DNA of 64,000 bases from Bradyrhizobium sp. SK17 (GTDB lineage: Bacteria; Pseudomonadota; Alphaproteobacteria; Rhizobiales; Xanthobacteraceae): contig NZ_CP025113.1 in NCBI RefSeq assembly GCF_002831585.1, positions 1,984,001-2,048,000 of the forward strand, read 5' to 3'. The position numbers were made by a program, and so were the translations under genes. Positions 29,204 to 37,500 of this stretch are shown here, one piece after another. Below the pieces are notes generated by a model that was not told the DNA's origin, did no database searches, and was given only the letters and a program-made list of their open reading frames with translations. Position 1 is the stretch's first letter. Every line of letters starts with the position of its first letter.

Positions 29204-30429
29204 CGAGCGAACGGCGGCTTTTGGCCATCAACAACTACTTCTACCGGCGCGGCGGCGCCGAGAGCGTGTTCCTGGACCAGATCGATCTGTTCGCGTCGGC
29301 CGGCTGGGAAGTGGTGCCGTTCGCGATGGAGCATCCCGACAATCTGCCGAGCCCGTGGTCCGATTACTTCGTCTCCGAGATCGAATATGGCCGGTCCAGC
29401 GGACCGATCACGAAAGCCAAGCAAGCAGCCAAGATCATCTTCTCGCTGGAGGCGCGCCGCAAGATCCGCGCCCTGGTCGGCCGTGTGCAGCCATCGGTGG
29501 CGCATGCCCACAACGTCTACCATCACATCTCGCCCTCGATCTTCGATGTGCTCAAGGCCGAAGGCGTGCCGGTGGTGATGACGGCGCATGATTTGAAGCT
29601 CGCCTGTCCCGCCTACAAGATGCTGAGCCAGGGCGAAGTCTGCGAGCGCTGCCGCGGTGGACGAATCCACAATGTCCTGCTGCGGCGCTGCGTCAAGGAC
29701 TCCGCCATGGTGAGCGGGCTGGTCTTCCTCGAGACCCTGGTCCATCGCAGCTTCGGCCTCTACCGCGACACGCTCGACTGCCTGATCGCGCCGAGCCGCT
29801 TCTACCGCGACAAGCTGGTGCAGTGGGGCTGGGACGCGAGCCGCATCGCATACATCCCGAATTTCGTCGATGCCGAGCAGTTCACGCCCTGGTGCCACGA
29901 GGGGAATTACTTCGTCTACGCGGGACGGCTTGCGCCGGAGAAGGGGCTCGCCACGCTGGTGCGAGCCACGGCGCTTGCGCGTCAGCGCCTGGTGCTGGTC
30001 GGCAGCGGCCCCGAAGAGGAAGCCTTGCGCCGGTTGGCGTTCGAGCTCGACGCCCAGGTCGTCTTCGCGGGTCATCTGGACAAGCCGGAGCTGAAACAGG
30101 TGATCGGAGAATCGCGGGCGCTGGTGCTCGCCTCCGAATGGTACGAGAACGCGCCGATCAGCGTGCTCGAGGCTTACGCGCTCGGCCGCCCGGTGATCGG
30201 CACACGGATCGGCGGCATTCCGGAGCTGATCGTTCACAACAAGACCGGCGCCCTGGTCGAACCAGGCAATGTCGGCATGCTGGCCGAGGCGCTGGCCAGC
30301 ATGGCGAAGCTGCCCCGCACGGCACGGAACAGGCTCGGCGCCGCGGGCCGCGACTGGGTGTTGCGCGAATTCACTCCCGAGAAATACCGCGATCGCATGA
30401 CGGCACTCTACGAGACGGTGGTGCACTGA
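29200..30429 (+). CDS. Family 4 glycosyltransferase with Cys-rich insert
   Basis: A 409-residue GT-B enzyme. The Rossmann-like N-terminus begins LLAINNYFYRRGGAESVFLDQ. The nucleotide-sugar site is marked by FVYAGRLAPEKGLATLV and the E(x)7E segment SEWYENAPISVLEAYALGRPVIGTRIGG. A Cys-containing insert (CPAYKMLSQGEVCERCRGG, then C) may bind metal. It shares one base with the next GT4 gene (TGATG). Confidence 0.92.
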   Translation: MTSERRLLAINNYFYRRGGAESVFLDQIDLFASAGWEVVPFAMEHPDNLPSPWSDYFVSEIEYGRSSGPITKAKQAAKIIFSLEARRKIRALVGRVQPSVAHAHNVYHHISPSIFDVLKAEGVPVVMTAHDLKLACPAYKMLSQGEVCERCRGGRIHNVLLRRCVKDSAMVSGLVFLETLVHRSFGLYRDTLDCLIAPSRFYRDKLVQWGWDASRIAYIPNFVDAEQFTPWCHEGNYFVYAGRLAPEKGLATLVRATALARQRLVLVGSGPEEEALRRLAFELDAQVVFAGHLDKPELKQVIGESRALVLASEWYENAPISVLEAYALGRPVIGTRIGGIPELIVHNKTGALVEPGNVGMLAEALASMAKLPRTARNRLGAAGRDWVLREFTPEKYRDRMTALYETVVH

Positions 30430-31649
30430 TGTACACATTGATACCAGCCGGCGGAGCAAACCGGCCTCCGAGGAAAGTGATCTTCCTCGGTCTGCGCGGC
30501 ATCCCCGAGATACAGGGCGGCGTCGAGACCCATGTCGCCGCGCTCGCCGTGCGCATCGCGCAGCGCGGCTGGCAGGTCGAGGTGCTCGGACGCCGGCCGT
30601 ACCTGCCATCACCGGAGCCGTACGTCTGGAAAGGCGTCGTGGTGACGCCGATCTGGACGCCGCGTTCAAAGCACGTCGAAGCGCTGCTGCACACCACGCT
30701 CGGCCTGTTCGCCGCCGCTCGCCGCAATCCGGACCTGGTCCATATCCATGCGATCGGTCCGGCGCTGCTCACGCCGCTGGCCCGCCTGCTCGGCCTTCGC
30801 GTGGTGGTGACGCATCACGGCTTCGACTACGAACGCCAGAAATGGGGATGGATGGCGAAGTCGGTCCTGCGCGCCGGTGAATGGATGGGAATGAAGTTCG
30901 CCCATGCGCGTATCGGCGTGGCGAAGGGCATCGTCGACTCGGTCCGCGCCAGGCACGGCGTCCCGGCAAGCTTCATTCCGAACGGCGTGGAGAGCAGCAC
31001 TCCGAAGCTCGGCACCTCCTATCTCGACTATATCGACGTGAAGCCGTACCGCTACATCCTGAGCGTCGGCAGAATCGTCGAGGAAAAACGGCAGCTCGAT
31101 CTGATCGACGCCTTCGCGCGCCTGGGTGATCCTACCCGGAAGCTGATCATCGTCGGCACGGCCGATCACAACGGCAATTACCTGCGCGCGGTCGAGAAGG
31201 CGGCAGCGGCGACGCCGGGCGTGGTGATGACCGGCTTCCAGTCCGGCGAGAGCCTCGCCCAGCTCTATCGGCACGCGGCGTTGTTCGTTCTCCCATCCAG
31301 CCATGAGGGCATGCCGATGGTGCTGCTCGAGGCGCTGAGCCACGGGGTGCCCTGCCTGGCGAGCGACATTGACGCCAATCTCGCGCTCGACCTCGGGCCG
31401 GAGAGCTACTTTCCGCTGGGTGACGTCGATGCGCTCGCGGGAGCGATCAGGCTGAAGCTCGCCCCATCGGGCAACCTGCCGGATCGAAGCGAGCGAGCCG
31501 CGCGGGCGCTCGATTGCTTCGGCTGGGACCCGATCGTCGACCGCACCATCGAAGTCTATGAGAGTGCGCTGGCAGCGCGCAAACCGGGACGGGCGCATCG
31601 CGGCGGCACCGACCTCAAGAACCATCTCGGGTTCGGAGGCGGGCAATGA
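30429..31649 (+). CDS. Family 4 glycosyltransferase
   Basis: A 406-residue GT-B enzyme beginning MYTLIPAGGANRPP. The acceptor side shows FLGLRGIPEIQGGVETHVAAL, close to the DUF1972/rhamnosyl-transferase-like group; the donor side shows ILSVGRIVEEKRQLDLIDAF and SSHEGMPMVLLEALSHGVPCLASDI. I use the ATG at 30429 that overlaps the previous stop, not the longer open frame. It overlaps the methyltransferase gene by four bases. Confidence 0.92.
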   Translation: MYTLIPAGGANRPPRKVIFLGLRGIPEIQGGVETHVAALAVRIAQRGWQVEVLGRRPYLPSPEPYVWKGVVVTPIWTPRSKHVEALLHTTLGLFAAARRNPDLVHIHAIGPALLTPLARLLGLRVVVTHHGFDYERQKWGWMAKSVLRAGEWMGMKFAHARIGVAKGIVDSVRARHGVPASFIPNGVESSTPKLGTSYLDYIDVKPYRYILSVGRIVEEKRQLDLIDAFARLGDPTRKLIIVGTADHNGNYLRAVEKAAAATPGVVMTGFQSGESLAQLYRHAALFVLPSSHEGMPMVLLEALSHGVPCLASDIDANLALDLGPESYFPLGDVDALAGAIRLKLAPSGNLPDRSERAARALDCFGWDPIVDRTIEVYESALAARKPGRAHRGGTDLKNHLGFGGGQ

Positions 31650-32536
31650 CGCTGGCCCTTCGCAAGCTGGAGATGACCGTGCTGGGCATCGGCTTCCTCG
31701 GCCTCGCCTGGAGCAAGGACAAGCTGCGCGGCTACGCCACGCCGAACACCGTGTCGAAGTTCGACGTCGAAGGCCAGATCGCCTATCTGCTCGACATCTT
31801 CGGCTCGTTCCGCCGTTTCATGCCGCCGGGATTCGATCTGCGCGGCCGCGATGTGCTCGAGCTCAGTCCTGGCGCGTCGCGCGGCAACGGTGCGTTGTTC
31901 CTTGCCATGGGGGCGCGGTCCTATCACGCCATCGACGTGTTCAACCTCGCCGGCGACGAGGACCCCGTGTTCTACGAGCTGCTGCTCGATCGCTTCTCCT
32001 ATGGCACCAAGGCGGACCGGCAGCGCGCCCATGCCCTCTCATCGGCGTCCGGCGCCCGCGAGTTCAGCTACGTGGTCGGCCGGGATTTCGACATTCCCCG
32101 CCTCGCCGGCGGACGAACCTTCGACCTGATCGTGAGTTGTGCGGCGTTCGAGCATTACGACAGCGTCCCCGATACCGTCGCCGGCTTGACGCAGGTGGCC
32201 CGGCCGGGCTGCGAGGCGATCCACATCATCGACCTGCAAACGCATTCGCGCTGGATTCGCGAGCACGACCCCAACAACATTTATCGCTATCCGGAGCCGA
32301 TCTACCGGCTGTTCCGCTTTCCTGGCCAGCCGAACCGGCTGCGGCCCGCCGATTACATCGCGGCCTTCGAGGCACAGGCGTGGAGCGATGTCCGGTTCGT
32401 GCCGTCGCGAACCATCGAGCCCGCGCTGCGCGGCCTCTCGCTCGCCGGTCTCGCTACCCCATTTGCCGGCCAGGAAGACATGATCGTGCTCGATGGTGCG
32501 TTGACGGCGCGCCATCCCGGCGGGATCGGCGGCTGA
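31646..32536 (+). CDS. SAM-dependent methyltransferase (class I)
   Basis: A 296-residue protein with a Rossmann-fold motif I in VLELSPGASRGNGALFLAMGA and the acidic motif II residue in YHAIDVF. FDLIVSCAAFEHYDSV matches the motif around strand 4 of class I methyltransferases. Position inside the polysaccharide operon suggests it modifies a sugar or lipid-linked unit, which is inference. It overlaps the GT4 gene by four bases and is followed by a GH5 gene after 19 bp. Confidence 0.85.
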   Translation: MTLALRKLEMTVLGIGFLGLAWSKDKLRGYATPNTVSKFDVEGQIAYLLDIFGSFRRFMPPGFDLRGRDVLELSPGASRGNGALFLAMGARSYHAIDVFNLAGDEDPVFYELLLDRFSYGTKADRQRAHALSSASGAREFSYVVGRDFDIPRLAGGRTFDLIVSCAAFEHYDSVPDTVAGLTQVARPGCEAIHIIDLQTHSRWIREHDPNNIYRYPEPIYRLFRFPGQPNRLRPADYIAAFEAQAWSDVRFVPSRTIEPALRGLSLAGLATPFAGQEDMIVLDGALTARHPGGIGG

Positions 32537-32555
32537 GCGCGATCGGAGGTACATC

Positions 32556-33809
32556 GTGACCAGTCGCCGTTCCATCCTCCGCAGCATCGCCGGTGTCGCG
32601 ATGCTCGCACCATTTGCCGCGCTCCCGGCTATTGCCGATCCGGCCGGCGAGCTTCCCGGTTTCCGTCGCGGGATCGGCGTCTCGCATGCGTTCGGATGGG
32701 CCGAGGTGCGCGAGGATGGCTCCTATGTGGATCCGGCGTTCTCCGCGCCGCGGTTTCAGTTCGGCGCGGACCAACGTCGGGCGATCCACGATGCAGGATT
32801 CGACTTCGTGCGTCTCGTCCTCGACGTCGGTCCGTTCCTGGCATTCGATGGGGCGAGCCGCGACCGGCTGGATGATCTCGTCATTACCACCGTCCGCGAC
32901 CTGCTCGCCGCCGATCTTGGCGTGATCGTCGACCTGCACCCGAGTGCCATGAGCCCGGCCTACCGGCCTGCGGAACTCACCGCCGGCGTGAACACGCCGA
33001 AATTCCAGGCCATGCTCGCGTTGCTGACCCGTCTCGCAGGCCGCCTCGACCAGGTTGCCGCCGAGCGGCGCAAGGCGGCGCCGCCGAGGATCGCGCTCGA
33101 GCTGATGAATGAGCCGGAGATATCAGCGGCCGCATGGCAGCCGATGCTCGAAGCCGCCTACGCAGCTGCGCGCCGCGGTTCGGCGACGCTGCCGCTCGTG
33201 CTGGGCGGCGGCCTTGTGAACGCTGCCGGCGCGCTGGCGCAGATCAAGATGCATCCGTTTGCCGGCGACAGGCGCCTGATCTACACCTATCACGACTATT
33301 CGCCGTGGCAGTTCACCCATCAGGGCGTGCGCGGCAGTCCGGCCTATGCGCTGGATGGGATCGTCTATCCGGCGCCCGCATCGGTCGACGCGATGGCGCA
33401 GGCGACCGACCAGCGCATCGCGGCGCTCGGCCTCACCGGCACGGAGCTGGATCAGGCACGGCAGGCCAGGCAGACGCTCGCGAGCTATGTCAGCTCCGGC
33501 TTCAACCGATCGACGCTGGAGCGGACGTTTCAGCAGGTGGCGGCGTGGCGCACGGCGCAGAACCTGCCGGCGCAGGCGATCCTGCTCGGCGAGTTCGGCG
33601 TGCACAGGACGCCCTTCCAGGACAGCGTCGCAGGCGCGACCGCGCGCGCGAGCTGGCTGCGTGACATGCGTGAGCTCGCGGAGGCCTACGGTTTCGCCTG
33701 GTCCTGCTGGACTTACCTCGCGACAGGCGGATTCGCATTGGCGGAGAACGAAACCGGCCCCGGCTTCGATGCCGCGACCCGCGGCGCGCTCGGCCTGACA
33801 TCGCCATGA
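32556..33809 (+). CDS. Exported family 5 glycoside hydrolase (endoglucanase-like)
   Basis: A 417-residue enzyme with a GTG start and GGAGG seven bases upstream. The N-terminus SRRSILRSIAGVAML resembles a twin-arginine signal, cut near PAIA at residue 27. The catalytic pair of GH5 is visible: acid/base E186 in ELMNEPE and nucleophile E346 in LLGEFGVHR; the HDY of YTYHDYSPW is also conserved. In a polysaccharide operon it probably trims the polymer during assembly or release, as glycanases do in other loci. It overlaps the acyltransferase (ATGA). Confidence 0.9.
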   Translation: MTSRRSILRSIAGVAMLAPFAALPAIADPAGELPGFRRGIGVSHAFGWAEVREDGSYVDPAFSAPRFQFGADQRRAIHDAGFDFVRLVLDVGPFLAFDGASRDRLDDLVITTVRDLLAADLGVIVDLHPSAMSPAYRPAELTAGVNTPKFQAMLALLTRLAGRLDQVAAERRKAAPPRIALELMNEPEISAAAWQPMLEAAYAAARRGSATLPLVLGGGLVNAAGALAQIKMHPFAGDRRLIYTYHDYSPWQFTHQGVRGSPAYALDGIVYPAPASVDAMAQATDQRIAALGLTGTELDQARQARQTLASYVSSGFNRSTLERTFQQVAAWRTAQNLPAQAILLGEFGVHRTPFQDSVAGATARASWLRDMRELAEAYGFAWSCWTYLATGGFALAENETGPGFDAATRGALGLTSP

Positions 33810-34891
33810 GGCCAGACATGACACCGCGTCGCTACGGCAATATCGACGGGTTGCGAGCGATCGCGGCGCTTGGCGTCATGGTCGAGCATATGTTCGGTGA
33901 TCTGCTTCGGCAGACCCCGCTTGCCGCCGGGCCGATGAATGCGGCTGGCGAGATGCTGGTTCAGAATGTGAGTCTTGGCCGGTTCGGCGTGGCGCTGTTC
34001 TTTCTGATCAGCGGCTTCGTCGTGCCGTTCAGCATCGGCGGCGAACGGCCGCTGTTTCAATTCGCCGTTTCGCGAATATTCCGGCTCTATCCCGCTCTGT
34101 GGCTCGCGCTCGCGGTGCTCGCGACCATGGCTTGTCTTGCTGGCGAGCCGCCGCGCGCGGTGACGGTGCTTGCCAACATGACGATGGCGCCGACGCTGTT
34201 CGGCCAGCCCTGGCTGTCGCCGATCTACTGGACGCTGTTCATCGAGCTGGTGTTCTACATCCTGATCGCGCTGCTGTTCTCGGTCGGCAAGCTCCGCCAG
34301 GTCGGCGTGCTGTCGATCCTGAGTCTGGCGCTCGTGGTCGCAACGGCGTTGCCGGTCCAGTTGCGGACGCATGGGATTGCCAACGTCCCGGTGCAGTATC
34401 TCGGCATGCACCTCTCATTCCTGTTCCTGGGTCTGCTGTTGCGCCTGTGGCTTGTCGAGCGGGTGCCCGGTGCGCGCACGGCGGCGCTGGCGCTGGTGCT
34501 TGCACAGGTTGCCGCGGTGCCGTCGGTGGCGGCCTTCTCGCTGGCGCGCGGCGACAATTTCATCATGGAGGGGCTGTTGCCCGTCGTTACGGCCTATGCG
34601 CTGGCTTTCGTGATCTTCATGGCGGCCGTCAGGTTCGATCGGCCTCGTTCGCCGCTGCTGTCGCAGATCGGGCTGATCAGCTATTCGACGTACCTGTTCC
34701 ACTGGCCGGTGAACGTCACGGTCTACCGCTTCCTGCCGTTGACCGGACAGATCAGCGATATCGCCACCATGCTGATCTGCACCGGCCTCGTCCTGCTGGT
34801 GTCCTGGCTGGTCTACCGGCTGGTCGAGCGCCCGATGATCATGTTCGGGCGCGCGATCGTGCTGCGGCATGGCGTCGCCAGTCGGCCTTGA
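33806..34891 (+). CDS. Membrane acyltransferase 3 family (OafA/YrhL-like)
   Basis: A 361-residue protein with about 10 hydrophobic helices. The N-terminal NIDGLRAIAALGVMVEHMF carries the family His (H28) and Arg (R17), and FLISGFVVPFSIGG and SPIYWTLFIELVFYILIALL follow in order. It transfers acyl groups, often acetyl, to sugars at the inner membrane. It ends the coupled run and stops 18 bp from the convergent ABC gene, with no room for a separate terminator. Confidence 0.9.
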   Translation: MRPDMTPRRYGNIDGLRAIAALGVMVEHMFGDLLRQTPLAAGPMNAAGEMLVQNVSLGRFGVALFFLISGFVVPFSIGGERPLFQFAVSRIFRLYPALWLALAVLATMACLAGEPPRAVTVLANMTMAPTLFGQPWLSPIYWTLFIELVFYILIALLFSVGKLRQVGVLSILSLALVVATALPVQLRTHGIANVPVQYLGMHLSFLFLGLLLRLWLVERVPGARTAALALVLAQVAAVPSVAAFSLARGDNFIMEGLLPVVTAYALAFVIFMAAVRFDRPRSPLLSQIGLISYSTYLFHWPVNVTVYRFLPLTGQISDIATMLICTGLVLLVSWLVYRLVERPMIMFGRAIVLRHGVASRP

Positions 34892-34909
34892 CGCCGGCCA
34901 GTCGCGCCC

Positions 34910-36406
34910 TCAGTGAATCGCGGCGTACATGATCTTCTCCTCGGTGGCCTCGACCGCGGAGAATTCCTCGACCACCTTGCCCTGGCGCGACACCAGAATG
35001 CGGTCGGAGAGCGCCATGATCTCGGGCAGATAGGATGATATCACCACCACCGCCTTGCCCTCATCGGCAAGCTGGTTGATCAGCTCGTGGATCTCGACGA
35101 TGGCGCCGACGTCGACGCCGCGGGTCGGCTCGTCGAAGATGATCAGCTCGGGTTCCTGCACCAGCGATTTGGCGATCACCACCTTCTGCTGGTTGCCGCC
35201 TGACAGCTCGACCACCTTGGCCTCGTCGCCGATCGCACGGACCTTGAGCCGCTGGGTCCAGGTCTTGCCGACCGTGTTGGTCTCGCGCCGCGACAGCAGC
35301 ATCCGTCCCGCGGGAAACTTGGAGAGCAGGCCGAGATAGATGTTGCGGGCGATCGAGGCAGTCTCGAAGAAGCCCTCGACTTTGCGATCCTCGGTGACAT
35401 AGGCGATGCCGGCCTTGACCGCCGGCGCCGGCACCCGGTAGCGCACCGGCTTGTCGTGCAGCAGGATCTCGCCGCCATGGAAGAAGTCGCGCTTCAACAC
35501 GCCGGATACGATCTTGAAGGTCTCGGTGCGGCCCGCGCCGACCAGGCCGAACACGCCGGTGATCTGGCCGGCGAACACCGACAGCGAATTGTTCTTCACC
35601 ATCGGCGCCATCTTGAGATTCTGCACCGTGAGCACCCGCGCACCGGCCGGCCGGACGCTGGCCTTCCGCGCGCCGTACAGCGTGTTGGAGAGGTCGCGGC
35701 CGACCATCGCCTGGACGATCGCCGCGCGGTCGAACTTCGCGGCGTCGTCGGTGACGACGTGCTTGCCGTCGCGCAGCACCGTGATGCGGTCGGCGAGCAG
35801 CAGGGCTTCCTCCAGCGCGTGCGAGATGAAGATGATCGAGACGCCGCGCTTCTTCAGGTCGCGGACCAGGTCGAAGAAATACTTCTTCTCCTCCGGCGTC
35901 AGCGATGCCGTCGGTTCATCGAAGATGATGACCTTGGCCTTGTGCAGGACTGCGCGGGCGATCTCCACCATCTGCTTCTTGGCGGCGCCGAGCCCGCTCA
36001 CGGTCGCGGTTGGCGTCACGTCGAAATTGAGCGATTGCAGGAATTGCTGGGCGGCGATGTAGATGCCGCGCAGCCGGTTGTAGAATTTCTCCTGCCCGAG
36101 AAACAGGTTTTGCGCCACCGTCATGGTCGGCACCAGGCTGTTCTCCTGGAACACCATCGCGATGCCGAGATTGCGCGCCTCGAGCGGCGTGCGTGGCGCG
36201 ACGTCGGAGCCGTCGACCGTCATGCTGCCCGAGGTCAAGGTCACGACGCCGGCCATCACCTTGGTCAGCGTCGACTTGCCGGCGCCGTTCTCGCCGACCA
36301 GCGCGTGGATCTCGCCGCGGCGGAGATCGAAGTCGACACCCTCGATCGCGGGCACGCCGGCATAGAGCTTGGTCGCCTTGCGCAGGGACAGCATGGTGTC
36401 GCTCAT
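34910..36406 (-). CDS. Sugar ABC transporter ATPase (MglA/RbsA-like)
   Basis: A 498-residue double ATPase domain. First half: Walker A GENGAGKSTLTKVMAG and Walker B IIFDEPTAS. Second half: degenerate Walker A (GLVGAGRTETFKIVSG), signature ELSGGNQQKVVIAKSLV and Walker B IIFDEPTRGVDVG. This is the layout of CUT2 sugar importers. It overlaps the upstream propeller gene by four bases. It ends the minus-strand operon that starts with the TetR gene. Confidence 0.95.
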   Translation of the reverse strand: MSDTMLSLRKATKLYAGVPAIEGVDFDLRRGEIHALVGENGAGKSTLTKVMAGVVTLTSGSMTVDGSDVAPRTPLEARNLGIAMVFQENSLVPTMTVAQNLFLGQEKFYNRLRGIYIAAQQFLQSLNFDVTPTATVSGLGAAKKQMVEIARAVLHKAKVIIFDEPTASLTPEEKKYFFDLVRDLKKRGVSIIFISHALEEALLLADRITVLRDGKHVVTDDAAKFDRAAIVQAMVGRDLSNTLYGARKASVRPAGARVLTVQNLKMAPMVKNNSLSVFAGQITGVFGLVGAGRTETFKIVSGVLKRDFFHGGEILLHDKPVRYRVPAPAVKAGIAYVTEDRKVEGFFETASIARNIYLGLLSKFPAGRMLLSRRETNTVGKTWTQRLKVRAIGDEAKVVELSGGNQQKVVIAKSLVQEPELIIFDEPTRGVDVGAIVEIHELINQLADEGKAVVVISSYLPEIMALSDRILVSRQGKVVEEFSAVEATEEKIMYAAIH

Positions 36407-37500
36407 GAGCCTGTCTCCTCGGCAAGCCCGGCAACGGGCAGTTTCAGCACGCGGCCCGGTCCCTTGGCGATCAGCACGAGGTCACCGCCCAGTTCGAGCG
36501 CCGCAACGACGCCGTGATTGATGCCGTCGACCCGGCTGTGCAGCGAATAGAGCGGCTTGCCGTCTTCCCCGAGCCGGATCACGAGGCCGTAGGAACGCGG
36601 CGGCGCCCATGGCTTGATGACGCCCATCGTCTTGATGTGCGCGCCCTGCATCGGCTCCTTGAAGGAGAACCCCGAGCGCAGCCGCGGCGCCACCCAATAG
36701 GCCGGGTCGATCTCGGCCATCATGCGGCGCCGATAGGCCGGCTCGCGCAGCACGAACTCGACCAGCTGGGTGCGAGCGGTGAACGCGGTGAGCCAGTAGC
36801 CGCCGCCCGCGGCTTTTGACAGCCGCGACGGATAGACCGGCAGGTGACCGAGCACGATCTGCGGCGGCCTGCCATCCGCGACGAGCACGAGACGATGCCG
36901 CCAGCTCTCGCTGACCAGCACGCCATCGCCACGCGCGCAGGCGCCGAAGGCGTAGCCGAGTCTTGACGCCAGTGGCTTGACCGATCTGGTCCCGGGATCG
37001 AGCCGGAACACGCGGCCGTTGCGGTTCAGCTCCATCAGGTCGCGCGCCCAGTCGTCGACGCCGCAGGTCGACGAGCCGTCGGTCGCGATCAACGTCCCGT
37101 CATCTGCGAGCGTCAACGCATTGATCGCATTGAAGGCAGTATCGCTGAACGTCACGTTCGGCTCACGCGACGTTGGATCGGCATAGAGGCGCACCTCCCG
37201 GCCGCCGAGCGCGACGGCGATGCCGCCGTCGGCGAGTGTACAGAGCGCCGAGATCGGCTGCTCGAAGCTGCGCAGCTCGGTCGCGGCACTGCCGTCGAGC
37301 CGCAGCAGGCGGTGGCCGTCGGCGACATAGAGATTGCGGCCGTCGGTCGCGAGGTCCTCAAGCGCCTCGCCTTCCAGCAAGGTGGTTGCGGCCTCCAGCT
37401 TCTGGTTCGGCTTGAGCGCGCCATCGAACGACGGCACGGTGATGGTGGCCTCGCCACGGCCGAGGAAGCGGTTGGCGAATTCCCTGACGGCCGCGATCAC
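36403..37500 (-). CDS. Divergent strictosidine-synthase/SMP-30-like propeller protein
   Basis: A 365-residue protein without a signal peptide. Repeated GG/DG-type blades (ALEDLATDGRNLYVADGHRLLRL, ALCTLADGGIAVALGG, ALTLADDGTLIATDG) indicate a beta-propeller. It aligns by eye with the propeller half of the neighbouring fusion, but two key segments differ: YAFG (residues 183-186) replaces the FPNG, and PVYPSR (221-226) replaces GYPDN. It may therefore be non-catalytic or use other residues. It overlaps both neighbours by four bases. Confidence 0.8.
   Translation of the reverse strand: MIAAVREFANRFLGRGEATITVPSFDGALKPNQKLEAATTLLEGEALEDLATDGRNLYVADGHRLLRLDGSAATELRSFEQPISALCTLADGGIAVALGGREVRLYADPTSREPNVTFSDTAFNAINALTLADDGTLIATDGSSTCGVDDWARDLMELNRNGRVFRLDPGTRSVKPLASRLGYAFGACARGDGVLVSESWRHRLVLVADGRPPQIVLGHLPVYPSRLSKAAGGGYWLTAFTARTQLVEFVLREPAYRRRMMAEIDPAYWVAPRLRSGFSFKEPMQGAHIKTMGVIKPWAPPRSYGLVIRLGEDGKPLYSLHSRVDGINHGVVAALELGGDLVLIAKGPGRVLKLPVAGLAEETGS

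Noticed and set aside
29823..31649. 608-codon reading of the second GT4 gene
   Set aside because: The first 202 codons overlap the preceding GT4 gene in another frame and show no motifs; the ATG at 30429 overlaps the previous stop.
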